Below, in pieces: positions 44,651-52,237 of a stretch of 64,000 nt of DNA. Location: positions 1-64,000 of the forward strand of contig CP081165.1 in assembly GCA_025141675.1 (NCBI GenBank), given 5' to 3'. Source of the DNA: Rhodobacteraceae bacterium S2214. Lineage in GTDB: Bacteria > Pseudomonadota > Alphaproteobacteria > Rhodobacterales > Rhodobacteraceae. The first letter of the stretch is position 1, and every line of letters begins with the position of its first letter. The notes beneath the pieces are model-generated. The model saw nothing but the letters and a program-made list of their open reading frames with translations. It was not told where the DNA came from and did no database searches. The position numbers and the translations under genes were made by a program.

Positions 44651-44687
44651 AAAAAGCCCCCGCGCCGTGATGGCGCGGGGGCTTTTT
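44651..44687. terminator. Strong bidirectional terminator between dps and phyR
   Basis: AAAAAGCCCCCGCGCC and its exact complement form a 16-bp stem around the loop GTGAT, with A- and T-runs at the two ends. It serves the convergent dps and phyR genes. Confidence 0.9.
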
Positions 44688-44706
44688 GCTGTTCTTGTTT
44701 TAGGAC

Positions 44707-45510
44707 TCAAGAGTTGTGCAGCGTTTCGGTTGTTGAGAAGAACAATGCTTGGCTGACGGCAGACCGGACTTGGTCGACCTTGAACGGTTTCGAGATCAGG
44801 AAAGCAGGTTCCGGACGATCACCGGTCAGCAGACGTTCTGGGAATGCTGTGATGAACACGACTGGTACATCGAGACCTTCGAGCAGATCGTTGACTGCGT
44901 CGATACCGGATGAATTATCCGCCAGTTGGATGTCTGCAAGGATCAGGCTTGGCTTGTCTGCTTTGCCAAGTGCGACGGCTTCGGTGCGTGTCCGCGCCAC
45001 GCCTGTGACCCGATGACCCAAGTCTGTCACGATATCTTCGAGATCGGCTGCGATAATCGGTTCGTCTTCGATAATCATCACGGCACCAGAAGAGCTGGCA
45101 GCGATTTCTGCAATCGCGATGTCCAAGAGTTGGCTGACTTCGGTGTCATCTGCTTCGATGATCCGGCCGATTTCTTCGCGTGTGAACCCTTCGATGGTTT
45201 TCAACAACAAAACTTCGCGGGCGTTTGTTGTCAGGGCTGCAAGGTGGTCTTGGGCTTTGCGCACCAATCCATCAACTTCGTCCTCGATGCTAAGCTGACG
45301 ACCGGAAGTCACCCAGATCGCATGGAAGCACCGAAATAGGCCTTCCTTGATTGTTGGGGCTTCTTCGACGGTGCTGCGGTCACGCAGAATTACGTCAAGT
45401 GTTGCGACGGCATACTTGTCGCCCCGCCCCTGAGAGCCGGTCAATGCGCGTGCATAGCGGCGTAGGTACGGCAACTCTGCGGCGACATGATCCGAGAACG
45501 TGTTGTCCAT
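44707..45510 (-). CDS. phyR: PhyR, anti-anti-sigma response regulator of the general stress response
   Basis: Protein of 267 residues. The N-terminal sigma-like domain (about 1-135; AELPYLRRYARALTGSQGRGD and REVLLLKTIEGFTREEIGRII) mimics an ECF sigma factor. The C-terminal receiver (about 143-262) has IIEDEP, phospho-acceptor Asp193 in LILADIQLAD and SKPF. When phosphorylated, PhyR binds NepR and frees EcfG. ATG 45510 gives the family length; other ATGs upstream (45528, 45570) lack ribosome sites, and 45570 lies in the promoter region. It is divergent from nepR-ecfG, the usual order. Confidence 0.95.
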   Translation of the reverse strand: MDNTFSDHVAAELPYLRRYARALTGSQGRGDKYAVATLDVILRDRSTVEEAPTIKEGLFRCFHAIWVTSGRQLSIEDEVDGLVRKAQDHLAALTTNAREVLLLKTIEGFTREEIGRIIEADDTEVSQLLDIAIAEIAASSSGAVMIIEDEPIIAADLEDIVTDLGHRVTGVARTRTEAVALGKADKPSLILADIQLADNSSGIDAVNDLLEGLDVPVVFITAFPERLLTGDRPEPAFLISKPFKVDQVRSAVSQALFFSTTETLHNS

Positions 45511-45554
45511 GGTGTTACTTTCCGTCATTTTTTCAATCTTTTTTGCAGTTCTTT

Positions 45555-45586
45555 GGAACAATACTGCCAACTACGGGTATTGTTCC
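45555..45586. promoter_or_regulatory. Face-to-face GGAAC elements in the phyR/nepR intergenic region
   Basis: GGAACAATAC and GTATTGTTCC form a 10-bp inverted repeat around 12 bases. On either strand, GGAAC is followed after 17 bases by GTATT, so two overlapping, oppositely directed EcfG-like promoters are possible, for phyR (minus) and nepR-ecfG (plus). The -10 GTAT deviates from GTT. Confidence 0.55.
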
Positions 45587-45629
45587 ATGTAAGTTTCAAA
45601 TTGGCACACAAAAATTAGTTAGGACCTCC

Positions 45630-45794
45630 ATGTCTGAAGGCAAACATCCGAAGCGTGACGCTGTCATCGCGCATCATATCGATGAGAACCTGAAAGAGGT
45701 TTTCGCCGATTATGCGAGCGGCGATATGCCGACAGAGATTGTTGATCTGTTGACTGTGTTGAAAGCACAGGATCAGGAGAGAAACAGCAAATGA
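45630..45794 (+). CDS. nepR: NepR, anti-sigma factor of EcfG
   Basis: Small anti-sigma factor of 54 residues. The core helix region IDENLKEVFADYASGDMPTEIVDLLTVL matches the NepR pattern (L..V/F....P..I..LL..L). It holds EcfG inactive until phospho-PhyR binds it. AGGA stands 5 bases before ATG 45630. The stop overlaps the ecfG start (ATGA). A longer frame begins further upstream, but that part runs antisense to phyR. Confidence 0.9.
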   Translation: MSEGKHPKRDAVIAHHIDENLKEVFADYASGDMPTEIVDLLTVLKAQDQERNSK

Positions 45795-46348
45795 GCCATC
45801 CTGATCCGAAGGAAGAGCTGATTTCCTTGATGCCGAACCTGCGCGGTTTCGCGATGAGTTTGTGCCGCAACCGTAGTCTTGCAGACGATATGATGCAGGA
45901 TACGATCGTAAAAGCGTGGGCCAAGATCGATACGTTTGAACCGGGCAGCAATATGAAAGCGTGGCTTTTTACGATCCTGCGCAACACGTATTATACCCGT
46001 CACCAAAAGATGAAACGCGAAGTATCCGACAAGGATGGCGCGTTTACAGATACGCTGTCGGTGAAGCCGGACCATGACGGACGTCTTCAGATGCGCGACT
46101 TTAAGACCGCTTTTGAGACGCTGCCGGATGAACAGCGTGAAGCACTGATGTTGGTGGGGGCCCAGGGGTTTTCGTATGAAGAAGCCGCAGACACCGTGGG
46201 TGTCGCTATCGGTACGATCAAAAGCCGCGTAAACCGTGCCCGTGCTGCATTGACCGAATTAATGTCGCTTGATGGCGAAAGTGCCATGGAACTAACTGAT
46301 CAGTCGACAGTTGCTGTCATTAATCGCGACATAATTCTGGAAAACTAA
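45791..46348 (+). CDS. ecfG: EcfG-type general stress sigma factor
   Basis: ECF sigma factor of 185 residues. Region 2 (LRGFAMSLCRNRSLADDMMQDTIVKAW and the following KAWLFTILRN) binds the -10 and core polymerase; region 4 (LPDEQREALMLVGAQGFSYEEAADTVGVAIGTIKSRVNRAR) binds the GGAAC -35. Its place behind nepR and beside phyR identifies it as EcfG. It is translationally coupled to nepR and to the kinase downstream. The GGAAC promoters in this island are probable targets. Confidence 0.94.
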   Translation: MSHPDPKEELISLMPNLRGFAMSLCRNRSLADDMMQDTIVKAWAKIDTFEPGSNMKAWLFTILRNTYYTRHQKMKREVSDKDGAFTDTLSVKPDHDGRLQMRDFKTAFETLPDEQREALMLVGAQGFSYEEAADTVGVAIGTIKSRVNRARAALTELMSLDGESAMELTDQSTVAVINRDIILEN

Positions 46349-48081
46349 TGACCCAATTGGCGGATGCGGCACCAAAGCGGTGGTATCATGGACTACGCGC
46401 GCGCGTAATCTTGATGCTTAGTCTCGCTGCATTCCCAATCGGTATGATTGCGGTTTTCCAGACCACACGCCTAGCTGAGACTGCTGACGAAAACGCTGAA
46501 CTTGCTTTGTTGGCGTTGTCAGACCAAGCGGTGCAAGCGGAACGGTTGCTGATCCAGCGCGCGTTTGGGGCCGCCAATATGTTGGGGAACCTCGCGCCGT
46601 ATCTGCTCGAAAACCCAGATGAATGTGCGCCGGTTCTTCAGGGTGTCATCCAAACCGAACCCTCATTTAGTTTTGCAGGGATCATGCCGCTTGATGGTGT
46701 GATGGACTGTTCGTCAGTCGAGGAAACGCTGGAATTCGGGAACTACGAAGGTTTTGCAGAGCGGATGCAAAACCCGACCGCCAATGTCGAAATGAATCCT
46801 GTCGCACAGGGCAGCAACGCGGCGGTGATCATCGTTTCCACCCCCTTCGAGATCAACGGCGTGTTCGCCGGCTATACCTCTGTTTCGATCCCGCAGTTGA
46901 AGTTAGCACAGCAAAAAGCGTTGTCCGATCTGCCAGTGTCAGGCTTGGTTGAACTGTTTACGTTCAACGAAAGGGGCGATGTTCTGACCGCCGAGCATAG
47001 TCTTGAATCGGTCGACACGTTGCTACCGGAAAATTTTGACGTGACCCGTTTCCCGAAGTTCCGTGCGCAATCGTTCCGCGATTTCGCGCAAACCGGCGAA
47101 AAGTACATCTATACTGTGGTCCCTGTGGCTGACAGCCCGACGACGATCGTCGGGGTTTGGGACCCTGACGCGACGACCGAAGCGGGTGCGATGCAATCCC
47201 CAATTCCGGCCAGTGCCTTTCCGATCATCATGTGGATTGCGACCGTCGTCGTGGCCGTGATGGCGCTGTATTCGTTAGTGATCAAACACATCGCGGTCCT
47301 GCGCAAACAGATGAACAGGTTCGCGGTCACACGTACCGTGCCCGAAACAGGTTTGAGCAGCGGCGCACCCGCGGAGCTGCTGGAAATTCAGGAACGTTTT
47401 GTTGACCTGACCGATGATATTCTGCGCGAGGAAGCCCGTCTTGAAGCGATGGTGCGCGAACAGAAGGTGCTTGCGAAAGAAGTGCACCACCGCGTGAAGA
47501 ACAACCTGCAAATGATCGCGTCGATCATGAATATGCAGATCCGTAATGCCGAACAGCCCGAGACAATTGAGACGTTGCAACGTGTGCAAGACCGGATTGC
47601 TGCACTGGCCGATGTGCACAAGGATCTTTATTCGACCCAAGACGAAGGGCGGGTCAATGTTGGGTCGCTGGTTGACCGGACCGTCCAGCATTCCGTTGAA
47701 GTCGGCGTACCGGATGTCACCGAGATCAATCTTGAAAAATCCATCGCGGACGTTTGGATGTTCCCTGATCAGGTCGTCGCCCTGTCGTTGCTTGCCAATG
47801 AAGCGATCACCAACGCCATTAAATACATGTCAGCCCAACCAGGTGAAAAACCGACATTGATTGTCAGTCTGCAACAAGATGGAGAGACGTGCACGTTGCG
47901 CGTGTCAAATTCGACAGTGGGTGAGACAGCGGGGCGTGGCACAGGCATCGGGTCAAAACTGATCCGCGCGTTCGGGATTAAACTGGATGCTGAACAAGAC
48001 GTCACGCACGAGGCCGGTCTTTATACGTTGCAGGTGCGTTTCGCGATTGCTGCATTTGAGAACGAAAGCCATGATTACTAA
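46348..48081 (+). CDS. Membrane sensor histidine kinase of the general stress system (HWE/HisKA_2 type)
   Basis: Kinase of 577 residues. Membrane helices near 15-37 and 289-312 bracket a periplasmic sensor of about 250 residues containing two Cys (DECAP, MDCSS). The dimerisation/phospho-acceptor box is KEVHHRVKNNLQM (His about 380-381) and the ATPase domain has LLANEAITNAIKYM and GTGIGSKLI. Kinases with this box commonly phosphorylate PhyR. It starts on the last base of the ecfG stop (TAATG), so it belongs to the nepR-ecfG operon. The signal is unknown. Confidence 0.9.
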   Translation: MTQLADAAPKRWYHGLRARVILMLSLAAFPIGMIAVFQTTRLAETADENAELALLALSDQAVQAERLLIQRAFGAANMLGNLAPYLLENPDECAPVLQGVIQTEPSFSFAGIMPLDGVMDCSSVEETLEFGNYEGFAERMQNPTANVEMNPVAQGSNAAVIIVSTPFEINGVFAGYTSVSIPQLKLAQQKALSDLPVSGLVELFTFNERGDVLTAEHSLESVDTLLPENFDVTRFPKFRAQSFRDFAQTGEKYIYTVVPVADSPTTIVGVWDPDATTEAGAMQSPIPASAFPIIMWIATVVVAVMALYSLVIKHIAVLRKQMNRFAVTRTVPETGLSSGAPAELLEIQERFVDLTDDILREEARLEAMVREQKVLAKEVHHRVKNNLQMIASIMNMQIRNAEQPETIETLQRVQDRIAALADVHKDLYSTQDEGRVNVGSLVDRTVQHSVEVGVPDVTEINLEKSIADVWMFPDQVVALSLLANEAITNAIKYMSAQPGEKPTLIVSLQQDGETCTLRVSNSTVGETAGRGTGIGSKLIRAFGIKLDAEQDVTHEAGLYTLQVRFAIAAFENESHDY

Positions 48082-48097
48082 GGTTTCCAGTTATTTT

Positions 48098-48123
48098 GGA
48101 ACCATTTCCGGACTGATCAGTAT
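48098..48123 (+). promoter_or_regulatory. Probable EcfG-type promoter for the envelope cassette
   Basis: GGAAC (48098-48102), 17 bases, GTAT (48120-48123), 30 bases before the small gene at 48153. The -10 is the same GTAT form seen in the phyR/nepR region. Confidence 0.55.
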
Positions 48124-48152
48124 CTCTATCAACGCATAGAAGGAGATACATC

Positions 48153-48323
48153 ATGTCCGCACCTGACGTGAACATTGAAAAGCAAAGCCGCCGCCACAAA
48201 GGCCCGTTGATCGGGATGGCGGTTGGCCTAATCTTCGCATTTGGCCTGTTTACTGCATACACGGGATACGTGTGGGAGCCGGTCGCCGATGAGCCCGAAG
48301 CGGCCATCGCTGTCGAAAACTAA
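48153..48323 (+). CDS. Small single-pass membrane protein of unknown function
   Basis: Protein of 56 residues: a polar N-terminus with QSRRHKG, one membrane helix (PLIGMAVGLIFAFGLFTAY) and an acidic tail (EPVADEPEAAIAVEN). The positive-inside rule puts the N-terminus in the cytoplasm. AAGGAG precedes the ATG. I do not recognise the family. It opens the cassette that runs to 49935. Confidence 0.75.
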   Translation: MSAPDVNIEKQSRRHKGPLIGMAVGLIFAFGLFTAYTGYVWEPVADEPEAAIAVEN

Positions 48324-48366
48324 GTCACCCTCTTTGCAAAGATATTTACCTGAAAGGAGACATCTT

Positions 48367-48840
48367 ATGGCTCATTCAAAATCAATCACCGAAGCTGGTA
48401 GCGAAATAGCGAAAGACGGCGCGAATGCTGTAAAAGCAGGCGCACGTAAAGCAACTGATCACGCCAAGGCCGAAGCATCAAAGCAAGCGGATGCCGTCAA
48501 GACAAATGCTGCGAATAAAATCGCTGGCGAAGCCGCGCGCCTTCGTGCTGCCGCCGGCGAGATGACGCAAGACGCGCCGCACACGCAGGCCGTCGAAACA
48601 GCCGCCGCGACATTGCAGGACGCCGCGACCCGCGTGCGCCAAACGGACCCGAATGATCTTGTCCGTGATCTGGCCACGTTTGCACGTCGTCATCCTGCGG
48701 CCTCTGTTGCTGCAGCGACGCTGGCGGGCTTTGCCATTGGCCGTTTCTTCCGGTCAACAAACCGGGCAGAGCCGGAATTGCCAATGTCGGACGTGACCAC
48801 GCACCATATCCCGACACCTGACATGTCCGTGCCGTCATGA
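48367..48840 (+). CDS. Ala/Lys-rich helical protein with C-terminal membrane anchor
   Basis: Protein of 157 residues. The first 100 residues are rich in Ala, Lys, Asp and Glu (AKDGANAVKAGARKATDHAKAE), predicting a long amphipathic helix like LEA or apolipoprotein-type proteins. A hydrophobic segment follows (HPAASVAAATLAGFAIGRFFR), similar to the glycine-zipper anchor of ElaB/YqjD-type ribosome- or membrane-associated stress proteins. AAAGGAG precedes the ATG. It overlaps the next gene (ATGA). Function not known. Confidence 0.8.
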   Translation: MAHSKSITEAGSEIAKDGANAVKAGARKATDHAKAEASKQADAVKTNAANKIAGEAARLRAAAGEMTQDAPHTQAVETAAATLQDAATRVRQTDPNDLVRDLATFARRHPAASVAAATLAGFAIGRFFRSTNRAEPELPMSDVTTHHIPTPDMSVPS

Positions 48841-49235
48841 AGCCGGACGCCGCACCGCGCGACATGAGCGCCGCAATTTCATCTGTTCTGAGCCATGTGC
48901 ACGCCCTGCTCCGTAAAGAGGTGGCGCTGCTCAAAAGCGAAATGGCGGACCGGATGAACCATGTGGCAATCGCCCTTGGCCTGATGGGGCTGGCGCTTGT
49001 CCTTGTACTGACTGCCCTGCAAGTGCTGACCGGTGCTGCCGTCGCGCTATTTGTAGAAATGGGGCTGACCCCCGCCCAAGCGGCTGGCGCGGTTGCCCTG
49101 ATTGCCCTGCTGATCGCTGTTGTTGTCGGCATGAAGGCGCTGCGGATGCTGAAATCCGCGTCGCTCGTCCCGCACGACACAATCGCGACCATTCAAAAAG
49201 ACACGACTATTCTAAAGGAGACGTACAGTGACTAA
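48837..49235 (+). CDS. Holin-X/YqjE-like membrane protein
   Basis: Protein of 132 residues. An amphipathic N-terminus (SSVLSHVHALLRKEVALLKSEMADRM) leads to two membrane helices (ALGLMGLALVLVLTALQVLTGAAVALFV and AGAVALIALLIAVVVGMKAL). This is the layout of the Phage_holin_3_6 (holin-X, YqjE-like) family, which is mostly non-phage and lies beside DUF3618 or YqjD-like genes. It overlaps both neighbours, so the three genes are one translational unit. Confidence 0.82.
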   Translation: MKPDAAPRDMSAAISSVLSHVHALLRKEVALLKSEMADRMNHVAIALGLMGLALVLVLTALQVLTGAAVALFVEMGLTPAQAAGAVALIALLIAVVVGMKALRMLKSASLVPHDTIATIQKDTTILKETYSD

Positions 49236-49935
49236 TCAAGCTGCCCTAGAGGCCGAAATTTCACAGGAACGTGCCGACCTCGCAGAGACGCTGACATCCA
49301 TCGCCGAAGGTTTTAAGCCATCCGCGATGATCGAAAGCTGGGATAAATCCGCGCCGGAACTGGCCCAAAAGGCCGTGACAGCCGCCAAGGAAAACCCGCT
49401 TGCCGTGGGTGTGATCGGTGCCGGAATTGCATTGCTCGCGCTTGGTGCGCGTCAAGCGCCCCCCGCGGCAGAGGTTAAAGCGACAGCGGCAAAAGCCGCC
49501 GACACCGTGAAGAAATCCGCAGCCCAGATGCGCGAGACACTTTATGATCAGACGAATGAACTGAGCGATGTTGCCCGCGCCCGTATCATTGAGGCCCGAT
49601 TGAAAGCCATCGACGCGCAAGAACGGATCGAACGCGGTGCTGCGAAAGCGGTCAAAACGTCCGAAAATGCCTATCAGACCAATCCGCTGTTGATCTGCGC
49701 TGGTTTTGCCGCCGCCGCCGGTGCGGTCGCGATGTCCCTGCCACGCACAGAAACCGAGGACAGAACCTTTGGCGATCATCGTGACGCGCTGGTTGATAAA
49801 GCCGAAGCAATCCTGAGCGAAGAAATGGATCGTGCGATGGCGCAAGGACGTGATGCGCTTGATGCAGCCCAAGAGGCCATGCAGACACCTGCGGGAACGA
49901 CGGCGGCAGATCTACAGACGCCGAAACCGCATTGA
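49228..49935 (+). CDS. DUF3618 domain protein
   Basis: Protein of 235 residues that starts with GTG 49228, overlapping the previous gene by 8 bases. The N-terminus LEAEISQERADLAETLTSIAEGFKP is the DUF3618 motif. Two short hydrophobic segments (NPLAVGVIGAGIALLALGAR, NPLLICAGFAAAAGAVAMSL) flank a long charged helix with many Ala and Lys. The protein ends with a Gln/Ala-rich tail. It is the last gene of the cassette. A membrane-shaping or anchoring role is only a guess. Confidence 0.82.
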   Translation: MTNQAALEAEISQERADLAETLTSIAEGFKPSAMIESWDKSAPELAQKAVTAAKENPLAVGVIGAGIALLALGARQAPPAAEVKATAAKAADTVKKSAAQMRETLYDQTNELSDVARARIIEARLKAIDAQERIERGAAKAVKTSENAYQTNPLLICAGFAAAAGAVAMSLPRTETEDRTFGDHRDALVDKAEAILSEEMDRAMAQGRDALDAAQEAMQTPAGTTAADLQTPKPH

Positions 49936-50024
49936 CCCAATGCAATCATGAAAATGACAGATGCCGGGCTGCCTGTTGGTGGTCCGGCTTTCGCGTGTGA
50001 AGATCAATACGATAGGTGACCACA

Positions 50025-50411
50025 ATGGTGAAATCAGATTTACCCGAAGACCCATCATCAGACGATCTTGCCGAAACGCGTACCGCTTGGGCGGAAGACC
50101 GGACTATGTTGGCCAATGAACGGACGTTTGCGGGGTGGATGCGCACCGGTATGGCCTGCGTGGCGCTTGCACTGGGTCTGCGGGCGCTTTTTCAGGAAAC
50201 GACCTACCCGTATCTGGCAAAAGGGGTGTCGGCTGTTTTCATCGTCGCGGCCGTTCTGATCTTTTGGGCGGCCGCCAATACGTCGCGCAAGACGCAAAAA
50301 CGGATGGACTGTCATGCCGTGCAAGCGCAGTCGCAGTACCGGATGACGATCCTTGCCAGCCTTCTCACATGTGGGGCAATTGCGACCGGGGCGCTGTTGG
50401 TCATTCTATGA
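50025..50411 (+). CDS. DUF202 (YidH-like) membrane protein
   Basis: Protein of 128 residues with a hydrophilic start, the family motif LANERTFAGWMRTGMACVALALGL, and three membrane helices (including AVFIVAAVLIFWAAANTSR and ASLLTCGAIATGALLVIL). DUF202 proteins are small inner-membrane proteins without known function. TAGGTGA lies before ATG 50025. No GGAAC promoter is visible in the 89 bases upstream, so it may be read with the cassette or separately. Confidence 0.85.
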   Translation: MVKSDLPEDPSSDDLAETRTAWAEDRTMLANERTFAGWMRTGMACVALALGLRALFQETTYPYLAKGVSAVFIVAAVLIFWAAANTSRKTQKRMDCHAVQAQSQYRMTILASLLTCGAIATGALLVIL

Positions 50412-50689
50412 TCGGCGCGCGGACCAATACATAATTCACAAAGTACCGATTGCTGGCTTCTACGCCAATCAGGAATCATGATTATTCGATGATCGGGATG
50501 CATATTTTTTAGTGTTCAAATTAATAATCCACAGCAGGTTAAGCGATTAGTGGGGTGAAAAATGTACTAAGCTGCGCCAAAATGTAAAAATTGTATGTAT
50601 TTTTGCAGTTATTGTACTTGGTGAGTTTTCGATACAGGCACATACTATCTTCACAGACTTATCCAAACTGTGATTTCTGGGAGGAACAC
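50412..50689. promoter_or_regulatory. Upstream region of the polyol operon
   Basis: About 280 AT-rich bases without a gene. Short motifs AATGTAC (50571) and ATTGTAC (50612) recur with AT-rich flanks and might be regulator half-sites, perhaps for the AraC protein encoded in the operon. I cannot name a promoter with confidence. Confidence 0.3.
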
Positions 50690-51985
50690 ATGAAATCTTT
50701 GATGAATACGGCTTTAGGGCTGTCTTTGGTTGTTGCGACGTCATCTGTTGCGGTTGCTGATGGGCACGCGCAGGAATTGACGATTGCGATTGTGAACAAC
50801 GGTCACATGATCAACATGCAGAAGGTTGCGGAAGCTTACACTGAGGAAACTGGTGTTGCTTTGAACTGGGTGTCTTTGGAAGAAGGCGTTCTGCGCGAGC
50901 AGGTGACTTCTGATACGGCAACTGGTGGTGGTCAGTACGACATCATCAACATCGGCATGCAGGAAGCGCCGATTTGGGGTGCTGCTGGTTGGATCGAACC
51001 GCTTGAGTTCGGCGCTGACTACGACGTTGACGACATGCTGCCAGCGATGCGCAATGGTCTGTCTGCGGACGGCACATTGTATGCGGCACCGTTCTACGGT
51101 GAATCTTCTATGGTGATGTACCGTAAAGACCTGACAGACGCTGCTGGCGTAACAATCGCTGACAACGACAGCTGGGACAACGTGAAGGCGGCTGCTGCTG
51201 CGATGCACGATCCAGACAACGGCGTTTACGGTGCATGTTTGCGCGGTAAGCCGGGTTGGGGCGACAACATGGCGTTCGTCACAACAATGGTGAACTCTTT
51301 CGGTGGTGCATGGTTCGACGCGGACATGAAGCCAGCGCTTGATTCCGACGAATGGAATGCAGCTGTCAACTTCTACGTTGATCTGCTGGGTACATACGGC
51401 CCTCCAGGTTCTGAAGGGAACTCCTTCAACGAGATCCTCGCTTTGTACAACGAAGGCAAGTGTGGTCTGTGGATTGACGCGACGATCGCTGCTTCTTTCC
51501 TTGAAGTAGACGGTGTTGCTTACGCGCAGTCTCCGAATGCTGGTAACCCAGTGGGCGCGAACTGGTTGTGGGCATGGGCGATGGCTGTACCTGCGGGCAC
51601 AGAAAACGCGGATGAAGCCAAAGCATTCATCGAATGGGCGACATCAAAAGCGTACATCGAAGCTGTCGGTAACCACCCAGACTTTGGTTGGGGTTCTGTT
51701 CCAACAGGCACACGTACATCCACATATGCGATCCCTGAGTTCCAGGCAGCTGCTGCATTTGCAGACGCTGAATTGGCAGCGATCAACTCTGCGGCGCCAG
51801 AAGCCACAGACATCAAGCCATATGTTGGTGTCCAGTTTGCAGCGATCCCTGAGTTCCCAGAAGTGGGTACAGCAGTTGCACAAGAAATCGCAGCGGCCCT
51901 GTCTGGTGCGAAATCTGTAGAAGAAGCGCTGGAAGCGGCACAGTCTGCAGCAGACGCAATCATGTCTGAAGCGGGTTACTACTAA
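50690..51985 (+). CDS. smoE: Polyol (sorbitol/mannitol) ABC transporter substrate-binding protein
   Basis: Periplasmic binding protein of 431 residues with signal peptide (MKSLMNTALGLSLVVATSSVAVADG) and a family 1 solute-binding fold (LTIAIVNNGHMINMQKVAEAYTEETGV, YDIINIGMQEAPIWGAAGWIEPL). The sequence and the company of a mannitol dehydrogenase gene match the SmoE/MtlE group. GGGAGG precedes ATG 50690. A stem-loop follows the stop, and the permease genes come after a 250-base gap. Confidence 0.88.
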   Translation: MKSLMNTALGLSLVVATSSVAVADGHAQELTIAIVNNGHMINMQKVAEAYTEETGVALNWVSLEEGVLREQVTSDTATGGGQYDIINIGMQEAPIWGAAGWIEPLEFGADYDVDDMLPAMRNGLSADGTLYAAPFYGESSMVMYRKDLTDAAGVTIADNDSWDNVKAAAAAMHDPDNGVYGACLRGKPGWGDNMAFVTTMVNSFGGAWFDADMKPALDSDEWNAAVNFYVDLLGTYGPPGSEGNSFNEILALYNEGKCGLWIDATIAASFLEVDGVAYAQSPNAGNPVGANWLWAWAMAVPAGTENADEAKAFIEWATSKAYIEAVGNHPDFGWGSVPTGTRTSTYAIPEFQAAAAFADAELAAINSAAPEATDIKPYVGVQFAAIPEFPEVGTAVAQEIAAALSGAKSVEEALEAAQSAADAIMSEAGYY

Positions 51986-52005
51986 CCCTTTCGGCTGAAA
52001 TAGGA

Positions 52006-52029
52006 TGGGCCCGGCTGAGGTCGGGCCCA
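52006..52029 (+). terminator. Hairpin after smoE
   Basis: TGGGCCCG and CGGGCCCA form a perfect 8-bp stem around GCTGAGGT, 21 bases after the smoE stop. No T-run follows, so it more likely stabilises the smoE message or partly ends transcription before the permease genes. Confidence 0.5.
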
Positions 52030-52237
52030 GACCTTAAGAGACGTTTACCACCCGTATTTATTGACCATTTTGCTTTGATGCGACGCCCGCGTATGCTGTG
52101 GCGCTGCGCGCTCAATGATCATCTGTTTTTGCGAATTGCCCCGACCTGCCTGCATCGATCTGCCCATCTGTCGCTGTCCGTCCCGATCTGCTTGCACTGT
52201 CTTGATTGAAACCCTGCCCCAAAAGGTGACCCGAGCT

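Noticed and set aside
45511..45570. N-terminal extension of PhyR to 45570 or 45528
   Set aside because: The extension would cover the divergent promoter region, has no ribosome site, and would make PhyR longer than the family.
48837..49235. Reading the holin-like gene as evidence of a prophage
   Set aside because: No other phage genes are near; the YqjE-like holin-X family is mostly cellular and sits in a stress cassette here.
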